64,000 nucleotides of DNA from Clostridium fungisolvens (GTDB taxonomy: Bacteria > Bacillota > Clostridia > Clostridiales > Clostridiaceae): the NCBI RefSeq assembly GCF_014193895.1, contig NZ_BLZR01000001.1, positions 1,674,001-1,738,000 of the forward strand. The letters run 5' to 3'. This document shows, in pieces, positions 50,904-60,386 of this stretch; position 1 is the stretch's first letter; each line of letters opens with the position of its first letter. Both the position numbers and the translations under genes were made by a program. The notes under the pieces are model-generated. The model saw nothing but the letters and a program-made list of their open reading frames with translations, ran no database searches and was not told the DNA's origin.

Positions 50904-51632
50904 ATGAAAACTAAGAAGAGAAGAAGAGTTAAAAGAAGGAATAAAGTTAGAATTATTCGTCAAAAAGTTGGCGTTGATAATATAGTTCAACTTTATAATA
51001 TCTTCGGAATAATAATTGGCTTATGGGCACTCTTTTATCCTAATCCATTTAGACTTGTAATCAGTCTAAGTATGCTAGCTGCTTCAATAGGATTTATAAT
51101 TTTATTCATATATAAGTCAGTGGAATTTCTTGTGCAAGATGGTTCAAGTCCGTTTGTAGGGTTGACTATTGCTCTAAATTCAATGGCTATTTTTATGTCA
51201 ACAACTTTTGGAAGTAATACAATTTATTCTGCTCTTTTGTGGATATATTTTGCCCTGTCTTGTTTTATTCTAACTACGATAATGATATTTCTCAAGAAAA
51301 TTAAATTAAGAAACATTGACGCACTATTTTTTATAATTTTTTCAATACCAGCATATTGTATGGGAACTATTTTAAATGTTAATTTTTTATACGATTATTC
51401 TGAACCTTCATTTTATACCACAACAATAATAGGAAAAGATATTTATGAAAGTGGAGAAAAGCTTCATGTAGTGGTACACAGAGTTGGAGTATCACCGTGG
51501 GGACCTATAAAGAGTAAAAATACAGTAGTGGTACCGGATAAGGTTTACTACGAAGTTTCTGACAACGAAATAGTATATGTATGCTTAAAGAAAGGACTAT
51601 TAGGCATTAATTGGTACTATCTTGATATATAA
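50904..51632 (+). CDS. membrane protein with basic N-terminus, unknown
   Basis: 242 residues. The first 22 residues are highly basic (MKTKKRRRVKRRNKVRIIRQ), then four membrane helices (about 35-52, 57-77, 90-108, 113-132) plus a fifth near 144-160. The last 70 residues form an external or cytoplasmic beta domain (GEKLHVVVHRVGVSPWGPIK). AGAGGAAT precedes the ATG. No family recognised. Confidence 0.7.
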   Translation: MKTKKRRRVKRRNKVRIIRQKVGVDNIVQLYNIFGIIIGLWALFYPNPFRLVISLSMLAASIGFIILFIYKSVEFLVQDGSSPFVGLTIALNSMAIFMSTTFGSNTIYSALLWIYFALSCFILTTIMIFLKKIKLRNIDALFFIIFSIPAYCMGTILNVNFLYDYSEPSFYTTTIIGKDIYESGEKLHVVVHRVGVSPWGPIKSKNTVVVPDKVYYEVSDNEIVYVCLKKGLLGINWYYLDI

Positions 51633-51920
51633 AATGCTCATAAGTAGCTGCAACTAAACTCTTTAATAAAATTGAATATGATGGGGTTTAACGACATGAA
51701 GCTATGCTGACAAAACTAAGCAATTTAAATTGATTAATTTGATATAGAAAATCCTTATGAAGAGGGGAACCTAGGAAGGTTGCCCTTAAAGCATTAATAA
51801 TGAAAATATAACGTCTAGTCATCGGACTAATTTTTAATTTACAAAAAGATGAAAAAATATTCTAAGTAATGTGACTATATTCTGTTTTTATTCGTGTTAT
51901 AGGTGAAAGGAGTGAGGATT

Positions 51921-52409
51921 TTGCAGAATCCATCTAAACAGTTAACTGATAATTTCTCACAAAAGTATAAACTTTATAGCGATATGCTATTTAAAATTTG
52001 CATGATTTATCTTGGAAATAAAGAGGATGCAGAAGAAGCTGTTCAGGAGTCCTTCTTAAAGTTAATATACAAAAGTCCACAGTTTAATAATAACGAACAT
52101 GAAAAAGCCTGGCTGATTAGAGTGACTATCAATATATGCAAAGATATTTTGAGAAGTATATGGCGTAAACGAGTTATAAATCTTGAGGATATTGAAAGAT
52201 ATTATGATAGTTCAAAGGAAATAGAAATAATGGAGGAGATCATACGATTACCTTCTAAATATAAGGATGTTATTTATCTCTATTACTTCGAAGACTACTC
52301 AATTAAAGATATATCAAGGATACTTAATATCAGTGAGTCAGCAGTTAAAATGAGATTAAAACGGGGACGTGACGCCTTAAAAATAGAGTTGGAAGGAGAA
52401 GAGTTATGA
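51921..52409 (+). CDS. ECF sigma factor (sigma-70 family)
   Basis: 162 residues from a TTG at 51921, which has AAAGGAG 9 nt upstream; a longer GTG frame from 51903 would bury that site. Region 2 is about 15-85 (LFKICMIYLGNKEDAEEAVQESFLKL), region 4 about 105-160 (LPSKYKDVIYLYYFEDYSIKDISRIL, then helix-turn-helix SESAVKMRLKRGRDALK). It directs RNA polymerase to its own regulon. The stop overlaps the start of the partner gene by 4 nt, so the two are coupled. Confidence 0.88.
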   Translation: MQNPSKQLTDNFSQKYKLYSDMLFKICMIYLGNKEDAEEAVQESFLKLIYKSPQFNNNEHEKAWLIRVTINICKDILRSIWRKRVINLEDIERYYDSSKEIEIMEEIIRLPSKYKDVIYLYYFEDYSIKDISRILNISESAVKMRLKRGRDALKIELEGEEL

Positions 52410-53338
52410 ATAGACATGACATTAAAAGTGCTATTGGAAAGCTAATGCCAGACAACGAAATGGAACAAAAAGTTTTAGATAAAATATCAAAAGGCCAAAA
52501 TAATAAATTCTCAATTAAAAGAATAGCAGCAATTGCAGCAAGTGCCATAATGGTTGTTGCTATTGGAATAGTTGCTAAAAATCTCGCAGCTATAAAAGTA
52601 ACAAAAAACCATAATACTATAAGTTCTGGAGATGGCATATATATACCGAAAATGAAATTAGAAAAAAATGCAGGAAAAAACGCTAAAATGGTAGCACTCA
52701 TCGTTTATCAAGGAAAAATATATACTCATTCAAGCACCAAGATAACTCCTGAAAATGCTGAAAAATTAATTGATAAAAAGATTGGAACAACTAAGGAAAG
52801 CTTAGATGAGTGGAGTAGCCAGAAGGATTATGCAGTTGAGCTTGCATCAACAATTGGAATTGCAGATGTTTACACTGTTAAAAATTACGATAAAAACTTT
52901 AGAATCATGACATATGGTAAACAAGAAGGAGTCATCTATGCAGAGTTTTATGAATGCTTTAGTGGTATTACTGTAAAAAACGGAGAAGATGTTTTTGGTA
53001 AATTAAAAATAGAGAATAATATCAGCTCTGCCAGAATGCAAAGGTTCGAAAGCTGGAATAACAACAAGCAGGAATATAAGGAACTTAAGAATTTAGACAC
53101 GTTAAATAGCTTTGTGAAGGAATTGAAAAATTCTACTCCATATGAACAAGAAAGTGTAACAGATCTTTTTACTAAAGGAGGAGAAGAAAATCAGAAGTTT
53201 ATATATTTGACTTTAAAGGATGGTAGTGAGGTTGAACTAAGGCTTTTCAAAGATGGGTATGTATTTTATAATAGTTCTTATATTTTCTTCAAAATTGAGG
53301 ATAAAGTCTTTCAAAAACTTTGGAATGAATTAGAGTAG
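52406..53338 (+). CDS. membrane-anchored partner (probable anti-sigma factor)
   Basis: 310 residues. A cytoplasmic head (1-38: MNRHDIKSAIGKLMPDNEMEQ) is followed by one helix (about 39-57, IAAIAASAIMVVAIGIVAKN) and a 250-residue external domain. This topology, and the ATGA overlap with the ECF sigma gene, are those of regulatory partners such as DUF4367/DUF4179-type anti-sigma proteins, though the zinc-type motif of classical anti-sigmas is not present. Sensor role inferred. Confidence 0.7.
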   Translation: MNRHDIKSAIGKLMPDNEMEQKVLDKISKGQNNKFSIKRIAAIAASAIMVVAIGIVAKNLAAIKVTKNHNTISSGDGIYIPKMKLEKNAGKNAKMVALIVYQGKIYTHSSTKITPENAEKLIDKKIGTTKESLDEWSSQKDYAVELASTIGIADVYTVKNYDKNFRIMTYGKQEGVIYAEFYECFSGITVKNGEDVFGKLKIENNISSARMQRFESWNNNKQEYKELKNLDTLNSFVKELKNSTPYEQESVTDLFTKGGEENQKFIYLTLKDGSEVELRLFKDGYVFYNSSYIFFKIEDKVFQKLWNELE

Positions 53339-53380
53339 TATAATAGATAACTTTTTATAGTTATAAAGATAAAGTTATAG

Positions 53381-53411
53381 AGGACACTCCTTTTTCAGGA
53401 GTGTCCTTTTA
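53381..53411 (+). terminator. Rho-independent terminator
   Basis: AGGACACTCC (53381-53390) and GGAGTGTCCT (53398-53407), loop TTTTTCA, tail TTT. Ends the sigma operon. Confidence 0.85.
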
Positions 53412-53494
53412 AGTTTAGGCTTTGTTAAAGAACAGCGTTGATAATTAAGTAGACTTATATTTTTATATCTGTTCATCCATAGTAATGTTGATAT

Positions 53495-53776
53495 TTAAAC
53501 AAAAATAAAAGAATCTACGCATAAAATGGTAAGCATAAATACTAAAAAGTATATCCAGGACATATTTATGAGATTAAATAATTTTATAGGATTTTGTCTT
53601 TCATGAGCTACTAGTGTATACACTATCGTAAAGAAGCCAATACCAAATAAGCCTTCAAAAATGACACCATATTGAAATGGGGACAGCACACGATTTACAG
53701 CACAAAGTATAAATCCTAAAGTAATGCTAATAATTATATTTTTTAATATTTTTAGCACAAAATCTAATGTATCCAT
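53495..53776 (-). CDS. small membrane protein, three helices
   Basis: 93 residues with helices at about 10-26, 38-60 and 70-91. AGGAGGAG lies upstream at good distance. No family recognised. It converges on the sigma operon terminator. Confidence 0.68.
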   Translation of the reverse strand: MDTLDFVLKILKNIIISITLGFILCAVNRVLSPFQYGVIFEGLFGIGFFTIVYTLVAHERQNPIKLFNLINMSWIYFLVFMLTILCVDSFIFV

Positions 53777-53860
53777 AAGTACTCCTCCTAAATCTTATTT
53801 ATAAATTATCAACTAAATCTTTTTATTAAAGCAGTTAATTAAAAAAAATTAATATACATT

Positions 53861-54199
53861 CTAATCAATCTTGAAGTAATCATTAAGCATATCCGTTTTA
53901 CTAGAATACAGTTCTTCGGAGAGATATCCAATCTCTTTCAATTCTTTTAACGCATTTGAATAATTTTCATACTGCTTGTAGTTTTTATTTTTTAGCTCAT
54001 TCTTTTGATAAAACTCTATTATTTCTTCCAGCTCAGAATCACTAAGCACGTCTATATCACGTAACTTAACAAAATCATCACTTTCTTCAATTGGATCACC
54101 TTGTTTATCAACTAAGGGATTAATTGCTAATCTAACAGCTGCAAAAATTATAAGAAAGAGCATAGCAGCCCAAAGTAAAAGTGTATTCATATTATCCAT
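53861..54199 (-). CDS. single-helix membrane protein, unknown
   Basis: 112 residues from ATG 54199 (GGGGG 7 nt upstream; an upstream ATG at 54223 is not better placed). One N-terminal helix (about 6-25), then a charged helical domain (IEFYQKNELKNKNYKQYEN...). The longer start MIFLGGYN lacks a site. Family not recognised. The 84-bp gap to the next minus-strand gene suggests a possible operon. Confidence 0.65.
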   Translation of the reverse strand: MDNMNTLLLWAAMLFLIIFAAVRLAINPLVDKQGDPIEESDDFVKLRDIDVLSDSELEEIIEFYQKNELKNKNYKQYENYSNALKELKEIGYLSEELYSSKTDMLNDYFKID

Positions 54200-54292
54200 G
54201 TTATATCCCCCTAGGAAAATCATAATTAGGCTCTTTTTTCAACAAATAATGCAAGAATAAAGTAGCCACAGCTAACTTATATAATCCACTCC

Positions 54293-54397
54293 TAGCATTT
54301 TGCTTAAAGTGTTAAGCTCAATTTTATAGTTCTCTGCTAAACCTTGTATGTTTTCTCTTAATACATCATCAGCATAATGTAAGTTGGTAAATACCAT
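54293..54397 (-). pseudogene. truncated helix-turn-helix-type gene
   Basis: ATG at 54397 with GAGGTGATTAA upstream encodes MVFTNLHYADDVLRENIQGL, continuing AENYKIELNTLSKC and a stop. One base inserted near 54300 would continue the frame as KMLGVDY, the usual end of a small helix-turn-helix; the present frame stops early. A frameshifted remnant with an intact start. Confidence 0.5.
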
Positions 54398-54715
54398 TTA
54401 ATCACCTCAAATTAGTTGTAGTTTATAAATTAAAAAGTCTACGGTTAATAAAATTTATTATAACATTTTTTACATAATATGTATTACAAAACAATGACTG
54501 GTTACTACTCTTAAGAGTTAAAAAGCAGAAAATTCTTAAAAGTTTCTTACGTTTTGCGAAATATCAACATGATTGTAAAATAATTGGATATAATGAAGGA
54601 AGTTTCACAAATACAGCATTTTATTTAAATCTGTATGCAATGAAAGATGCTTATATTGAGAATTAGAAAAAGTCGGATTTTAAATTGCTATTAATAAAAT
54701 TTTTGGAGGGGTAAG
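54398..54715. other. intergenic region before the phage replication pair
   Basis: Nothing convincing. A/T-rich; the 54716 gene begins after TTTTGGAGGGG. Confidence 0.5.
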
Positions 54716-55621
54716 ATGAAGTATGTAGTTATGGGCTTTGACCAAGCGAAATTGATTAATTTTGGCCTTGATATGAAAGATGCGGTTATACTACGATATT
54801 TTATTGATTTTAAAGGTACAAATAGAATGAGGACAGAAATCATAGATGACGAAGTCTATTATTGGGTTAAGTATGAAGGAATTTTTCAAGAATATCCTAT
54901 TTTAAATCTTAACAATGAAGATAGTATTTATAGAAGATTAAGAAAGCTTGTGAAAGCAAATATACTGAAGCATAAGACAATAAAAAGTTGTGGAACTTAT
55001 TCCTATTACACCTTGGGAGAAAATTATATTGATTTAATATCAGGCTATGAAAAAGAAACTGATAATGAAGAAAAAGATAACGAAAATAATTCTAATAATG
55101 AAGCAAATAATCTAGATAATTCTAAAACCCATTCGGATGAAAACATGTCTATTGACGGATGTAAATCCTTAGAGGCTACGGATAATTATCCTACTGCTAC
55201 AGGATGTAAATCCGGAACAAATAATCCTTCTACTATTAATCCTTATATTAAAAATAATAAATATATAAAAACAGATAAAGAAAATATAGAATACAAGGAT
55301 ATTAATAAAAAGATAATTGATTATCTAAATTTAAAAGCTAATACAAACTATAAACCTAATACTAATTTAACTATTAAAAATATAAAAGCTAGATTTAAAG
55401 AAGGTTTTACGCTAGAAGATTTTTATAAGGTTATTGATAATAAGTTTTTAGATTGGAAGAGTACTGCTATGGAAAAATTCCTAAGACCTGAAACCTTATT
55501 TGGAAATAAGTTTGAAGGGTATCTCAATGAAAATAGAGCTACAAGGAAAGAGAAAGTTATTACTTCAATGCTTGAAAGTACAGGAACAGCTAATGCTGGA
55601 ATGTATAAACTGCTAGATTAG
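54716..55621 (+). CDS. phage replication initiator with Phg_2220_C domain
   Basis: 301 residues. The N-terminal 100 residues form a winged-helix-type domain (ILRYFIDFKGTNRMRTEII... IYRRLRKLVKANILKHKTI), as in phage replication proteins. A low-complexity Asn/Lys linker (about 110-185) separates it from the Phg_2220_C domain: IIDYLNLKANTNYKPN, then IKARFKEGFTLEDF and FLRPETLFGNKFEGYLNE. This protein would load the DnaB helicase encoded next, 11 bp downstream (GGAGG start). No other phage genes surround it, so it is a remnant or domesticated module. Confidence 0.83.
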   Translation: MKYVVMGFDQAKLINFGLDMKDAVILRYFIDFKGTNRMRTEIIDDEVYYWVKYEGIFQEYPILNLNNEDSIYRRLRKLVKANILKHKTIKSCGTYSYYTLGENYIDLISGYEKETDNEEKDNENNSNNEANNLDNSKTHSDENMSIDGCKSLEATDNYPTATGCKSGTNNPSTINPYIKNNKYIKTDKENIEYKDINKKIIDYLNLKANTNYKPNTNLTIKNIKARFKEGFTLEDFYKVIDNKFLDWKSTAMEKFLRPETLFGNKFEGYLNENRATRKEKVITSMLESTGTANAGMYKLLD

Positions 55622-55632
55622 GAGGAAGAGTT

Positions 55633-56994
55633 ATGGATTTATTAAAAGCTATGCCAAGCTCTAAAGAAGCGGAACAAGCAGTACTTGGATGCTTATTAGA
55701 TAATGGAAGTATGGAGGATTTGATTGGAGTTTTAGATAAAAATGACTTCTATGTACCAAGTCATAAAAATATATTTGTCTGTCTTTCTGAAATGTATAAG
55801 AAGGACAAGGGTATAGATATAATAACTGTTATAAATTACTTAAAAGCAAGAGATATGCTGTCCTCCGTTGGAGGTGCAAGCTACCTGGTTCAGCTTAAAG
55901 GTGGAGTAATAAATCAAAGCTTTCTAAGTCATTATGCTGAAATAGTTAAAGAAAAGTCATCTAAAAGAAAACTTATATTATCAGCACAAGAAATGCTAAA
56001 GGAAGCCTATGAGGACAAGAATGATGTAAAAGATATAATTATAAGAGCAGAGGAATCCATGTTCAAGATAACCAGCAATAAAAACAAGGATTTTACAACT
56101 ATAGGTGAATGCATGGAAATTGCATTGAAAAATATTGAAAAAAACTATCTTAAAGGTGGTGGGATTGTTGGAATATCAACAGGTTATAAAAATCTAGACA
56201 GATATACCAATGGACTTCAAAAATCTGACTTTATAGTGATAGCAGCAAGACCATCTATGGGGAAAACCGCTTTTGCCATAAACATTGCAAATAACATTGC
56301 ACATGAAGCAAAGGTAGCTATTTTTAGTTTGGAGATGAGTGAAGAACAGTTAGCTTATAGAATGCAGGCTTCAGAAGCTTTACTTGAATTTTCAAGAGTA
56401 AATAAAGGTTCTATGAATGATGATGAGTGGGTAAAACTAACACAGGCTTCTGCTAGACTAGCTGGAAAGAATATAAAAATAAATGATTGTGGAGAATTAG
56501 ATATAAATGACATAAAAGCTAGATGTAAGAGGCTAAAGCTTAAGCAAGGGCTGGATGTTGTGATAATAGATTATCTACAACAAATCAAATTAAATGAAAA
56601 AGTATATCTTAGAGAACAAGAAGTTAGCAAAATCTCTGCAGCCCTTAAGAATATGGCAAAGGAACTGGAAATAACAGTAGTTGCCTTATCACAGCTATCC
56701 AGAGCACCAGAGAAAAGAGCAGATCATAGACCGCAATTAGGAGATTTAAGAGATTCAGGATCAATAGAGCAGGATGCAGATATTATCATGCTTTTATATA
56801 GAGATGAATACTATCACCCAGATACAGAAGAAAAGAATATTAGTGAAGTGATTATAGGCAAAAATAGAAATGGACTAGTAGGTACAACTAAACTAGCATG
56901 GCTTGCACAGTATCAGAAGTTTGTTGAATTGGATGGGGGAGATAAGAGAGGAATAAAAAGGACAACCTCTAATAATGGCAAATGGGTGAATTGA
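55633..56994 (+). CDS. dnaB: replicative DNA helicase DnaB (phage type)
   Basis: 453 residues, hexameric 5'-3' DNA helicase. DnaB_N covers about 5-105 (PSSKEAEQAVLGCLL); DnaB_C about 175-440. Walker A is AARPSMGKTAFA (K211, T212); Walker B region VVIIDYLQQ; the arginine-finger segment is near DLRDSGSIEQDADIIMLLYRDEYY. Intact. Gene follows the initiator in the order of phage replication modules; the chromosomal dnaB is normally elsewhere. Probably functional if expressed. Confidence 0.92.
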   Translation: MDLLKAMPSSKEAEQAVLGCLLDNGSMEDLIGVLDKNDFYVPSHKNIFVCLSEMYKKDKGIDIITVINYLKARDMLSSVGGASYLVQLKGGVINQSFLSHYAEIVKEKSSKRKLILSAQEMLKEAYEDKNDVKDIIIRAEESMFKITSNKNKDFTTIGECMEIALKNIEKNYLKGGGIVGISTGYKNLDRYTNGLQKSDFIVIAARPSMGKTAFAINIANNIAHEAKVAIFSLEMSEEQLAYRMQASEALLEFSRVNKGSMNDDEWVKLTQASARLAGKNIKINDCGELDINDIKARCKRLKLKQGLDVVIIDYLQQIKLNEKVYLREQEVSKISAALKNMAKELEITVVALSQLSRAPEKRADHRPQLGDLRDSGSIEQDADIIMLLYRDEYYHPDTEEKNISEVIIGKNRNGLVGTTKLAWLAQYQKFVELDGGDKRGIKRTTSNNGKWVN

Positions 56995-57036
56995 TGCTTC
57001 AGAACGAAGAATATATATATTTTATATCATAATTTG

Positions 57037-57089
57037 TTCCAAAATAGATTAGTGTAACTACCGAAATTTTTATTTAGAATTTAAGGATT
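57037..57089 (+). repeat. 65-bp dispersed element, copy C (degenerate)
   Basis: Aligns with 5772/31645 (CCAAAATAGATT... CGAAATTTTTATTTAGAATTTAAGGAT). A reading frame of 50-odd codons continues to 57271 (DDNVYMIPLEVKLMPLK...), without a start; it may be a further gene remnant. Confidence 0.4.
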
Positions 57090-57300
57090 GAAGTAGTGTA
57101 GCTTAAAATAAAATTTTCAGGTCTATAAAAAGCTATATTGATGGGTTAATAATAAAAAAGAACATAGATGATAATGTTTATATGATACCACTTGAAGTTA
57201 AACTTATGCCTTTAAAGGTAGTTTTGGTTGTATATTTATCTATGTATAATAGTAGAGTGAGATATATATAATCTATAAATAATAATTGGGGAGAGAAGTT

Positions 57301-57726
57301 ATGGCAAATTATGTTATTGAAGAAAGTACAAGAGAAGAATGTGGATTAGTTGATAATGGTATAGTTGAATATAATAGGTCCAAAGTTACATTTACTCAGG
57401 AACCATCATTTATTTCTATTAATAGAGTAATAAAAGGATCAAATGGAGAGGTGTTAGCAGGAATAAATAGCGTATTATATTGCTGGAATTGCCTATATGT
57501 AGATGTTTTGTGGGTTAAAGCAGAGTATAGAAAAGAAGGGTATGGTTCTGTACTTTTGAAGGAAGTTGAAAGGGCTGCTAAGGAAAAAGGATGTAAATTA
57601 AGCCACTTAGATACCTTTGATTTTCAAGCAAAAGATTTCTATCTAAAACATGGATATGAGGTTTTTGGTGTACTAGATGATTGTCCAGCTGAGCATAAAC
57701 GTTATTATCTGAAAAAGAATTTATAA
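57301..57726 (+). CDS. GNAT acetyltransferase
   Basis: 141 residues from ATG 57301, with GGGGAGAG 7 nt upstream (a TTG frame start at 57286 is inferior). The acetyl-CoA loop is YRKEGYGSVLL, followed by LKEVERAAKEKGCKLSHLDTFDFQAKDFYLKHGYEVFG. Typical of clostridial GNAT proteins; substrate unknown. Terminator follows. Confidence 0.83.
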   Translation: MANYVIEESTREECGLVDNGIVEYNRSKVTFTQEPSFISINRVIKGSNGEVLAGINSVLYCWNCLYVDVLWVKAEYRKEGYGSVLLKEVERAAKEKGCKLSHLDTFDFQAKDFYLKHGYEVFGVLDDCPAEHKRYYLKKNL

Positions 57727-57792
57727 TATAACATTTCTTAACATTAAACATAGATGAGCCACTTCATACTCAAACTTGTATTTAAAAAAATT

Positions 57793-57817
57793 CCTCTAAA
57801 ACTAGAGGCGTTTTTTT
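57793..57817 (+). terminator. Rho-independent terminator
   Basis: CCTCTA (57793-57798) and TAGAGG (57803-57808), then CGTTTTTTT. Confidence 0.8.
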
Positions 57818-58021
57818 AAATAGTATTTTAGAGTGAAGTTGTTCATCTTTGTTAACAGGTAGCACGATTGGAGTACCGGTTTTACTTTAGTAATTAATTT
57901 GTGAACTATTTTTAGCATAAATTATAGATCTGAACATTTTATCGCTCAACACCTCACAGCCCCAATGAAGCGTTCATTTTCCCATGCTGATATTACAAGA
58001 ATGGAATTAATAAACGGAATA

Positions 58022-58882
58022 TTATAATCCTTGAAGCCAATTTTCACAAAGTTTTGGCCAGATTGCTACCGTAGGTTCATCCTCACCTAATCCTAAACCA
58101 TGGGGACCTTTGGAGAATATATGTAAATCAAATGGTAGATTTAGCTTATTTAGAGCTTGAGCAAAAAGTAAGTTTTGGCGCTGAAAATTCCAGTGATCGG
58201 TTGCTGTAATCCATAGAAAAGTCGGTGGTGTTTTTGCTGTAACATGTTTATGATTTGAAGTAAAGTCTATAAATTCATCCACTGTAATATCTTTTGTTAA
58301 TAGAGAATCTGGCGGTAATTTTTCCTTAGAAAAGGGGGATGTCTCAGCATAACATAAAATGATCGCATTAAGTTTAGAACTCGTTTGATCAATCGGATCG
58401 TTAAAATCTGGTTCTCCCAAAAGCATCGACATAATTTGCGCATTTCGACTATCCGGTTCTATAATTCCGTTATCAAAATGAGTTCCTACAAAAGAGGTGA
58501 GATAACCGCCAGCTGAAAATCCTATCATGCCGATTCGTTCCGGATCAATATTAAATTCTTGGGCATGATACCTAATATACCTAACTGCTCGTACTGCATC
58601 TTTTGTTGAAGTAAATGGAGTAAAAGGAGCAAACCTATAATTTAAAACAAAAGCATTTATTCCTATTTGATTTAGCCATTTTGCAATTGGTTCTCCTTCA
58701 TTAGAAGCTCTAAATTGAAATGATCCTCCCGGGCAAACAATAATTGCAGGGCGTGGTTTCTCACCTTTTAATAAATAAGGGGTCAGGGTAGGTAACCCTT
58801 CGTTATTCAAGTCCCCAATAGTAGAAATTAAGTCGGCATCAGGAACATTTTTTTCCCAAAGTTTTATATCTTTTAATCCCAT
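58022..58882 (-). CDS. alpha/beta hydrolase (esterase/BD-FAE type)
   Basis: 286 residues. IVCPGGSFQF (oxyanion hole), the nucleophile elbow GFSAGG (S123), and late TDHWNF and GPHGLG (catalytic Asp/His region) make an intact serine hydrolase of the esterase/lipase (aes/BD-FAE) group. The order is LNYRFAPFTPF, DAVRAVRYIRYHAQEFNIDPERIG. GGGAGGAT precedes the ATG. Its base composition seems a little higher in GC than the neighbouring genes; recent transfer is possible. Substrate unknown (carbohydrate esters likely). Confidence 0.85.
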   Translation of the reverse strand: MGLKDIKLWEKNVPDADLISTIGDLNNEGLPTLTPYLLKGEKPRPAIIVCPGGSFQFRASNEGEPIAKWLNQIGINAFVLNYRFAPFTPFTSTKDAVRAVRYIRYHAQEFNIDPERIGMIGFSAGGYLTSFVGTHFDNGIIEPDSRNAQIMSMLLGEPDFNDPIDQTSSKLNAIILCYAETSPFSKEKLPPDSLLTKDITVDEFIDFTSNHKHVTAKTPPTFLWITATDHWNFQRQNLLFAQALNKLNLPFDLHIFSKGPHGLGLGEDEPTVAIWPKLCENWLQGL

Positions 58883-59103
58883 AGATATTATCCTCCCATT
58901 TTAATCTGCGGCTCGGATGACCGCGGCTTTTCGCGATATATCATATAACGGTTTGCATATCTCCACAACTGTATCTCTAATTGATGCAATTAATTTATTT
59001 ACTATTCCAACCTTTTAAGTAACCTATTTCACCACAGGTATCACTTCCCATATTTTTCATAACAAAATTATACCACCTTGTAGATGCAATAGAATTATCA
59101 TTT

Positions 59104-59883
59104 TTAAGTTTCTTTTTTTCTTCCTATAAATAAGCCATGTTCGCTTATGCCTAACGTAGTTCTGTTTTCACATATATTTAAATGCATTCTGACATATCTG
59201 TCAAAAGTATCTTCTGTCATTTTATTAAGAGTATCTCGCATGCAAAACAATGGCCCATCAGAAGCAACATTGTATAGTTGTTTAAGATTAAAATTTTTCA
59301 TTTCATTTTCGACCATTTCTGGTGATGAAGCATAAAAAAGATTAGAATTTTCTAAATGTCCATTGTGCATATAATATTCAAACATATCAAAGTTTAACAA
59401 CATTTCTTCGGAATGCCCATAAAAATTAGCATATCTATTGATATATGCTAATGCATAAATTCCACCCTTCTTCAACACTCTCAAACTTTCTGATATACTT
59501 TTCTCTCGTTCTAAATCATCACATATATGATAATAAGCCCCAAAATTCAGTACAACATCGAAACTTTCATCTTCAAAACGTGATAAATCTAAAATGCTGC
59601 CTTCATAAATATCCTTAAGCAATGGTGTGTTTTTCTGATGCTCACGAATCATATTAATATTAACATCAACTAAATCTCCTGCCACAATACTGTGTCCTTC
59701 TTTAGCAAGTGCAAATGCATATTTGCCAGACCCAGCACATGCATCCAAAACGCTGCTATTTTTGGGGATAACTTTATTCAAATAAGTCATTGTAGTAATG
59801 TATTCCACTTTACCAGGATTTGATTCTAAACGTTCACTTTCATCATTAAACTCATGATAAAACCTTAGGATTTCATTTTCCAT
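59104..59883 (-). CDS. class I SAM-dependent methyltransferase
   Basis: 259 residues. Motif I is VLDACAGSGKYAFALAKEGH (about 40-59), then IVAGDLVDVN, ESFDVVLNFGAYYHI and LKKGGIYALAYINRYA. GGGGGAATAAAA precedes the ATG. Substrate unknown; a small molecule or tRNA modification is possible. Single gene. Confidence 0.83.
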   Translation of the reverse strand: MENEILRFYHEFNDESERLESNPGKVEYITTMTYLNKVIPKNSSVLDACAGSGKYAFALAKEGHSIVAGDLVDVNINMIREHQKNTPLLKDIYEGSILDLSRFEDESFDVVLNFGAYYHICDDLEREKSISESLRVLKKGGIYALAYINRYANFYGHSEEMLLNFDMFEYYMHNGHLENSNLFYASSPEMVENEMKNFNLKQLYNVASDGPLFCMRDTLNKMTEDTFDRYVRMHLNICENRTTLGISEHGLFIGRKKET

Positions 59884-60386
59884 TTTTATTCCCCCAATTA
59901 TTTAATCTCAGTTTTAATAATCATCATAAGACCATTGTATCTTTTACTTAATATGATATAAGGGATATTACCTTGATAATCTACTATGAAAAGTAAAAAT
60001 CAAAAACAACGATATCAGCATCTATGTTGTTGACCAGTATTTTACAATTAAACCTTACCTAATTATATATAATAATTATAAATATTTAAACATTTAATAT
60101 GATTTAAACATAAATTCATTCTTTATTGTAAAATCCTTTAATTTAGTGTGAGTATGAGATTGTACAATAAATTTTTGATCTTCGTTGCACTAGTAGTTTA
60201 GGGCTCTAGCAAAATGATCACATACCTTCCTATTTACTCAACTCTGTTTTTAACCACAATATTTTGTAATATTATGGTACAATTACTATATGTTTAACAA
60301 ATAGCTTAAAAAAACAACTTAGTTAATTTCAAAATGGTGCCTTAACAGCACCTAATTCTAATGTTATTAGAGGAGATAGAACATAG
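59884..60386. other. intergenic region with a gene remnant
   Basis: Apart from the remnant at 60094-60189 no gene was found. A small hairpin, GGTGC...GCACC (60336-60352), lies before the 60387 ribosome site. Confidence 0.6.
60094..60189 (-). pseudogene. C-terminal remnant, homologous to 50301-50405
   Basis: 31 codons after a stop: CNEDQKFIVQSHTHTKLKDF, then TIKNEFMFKSY and a stop at 60094. Shares Q(K/N)xxVQ(S/T)H and TKLKDF(T/S)I(K/R) with the 50301 fragment. The upstream part of the gene is gone. Confidence 0.5.

Noticed and set aside
57109..57271. 52-codon open frame (DDNVYMIPLEVKLMPLK...) after dnaB.
   Set aside because: Has protein-like composition but no start codon or ribosome site; kept only as a possible remnant within repeat copy C.
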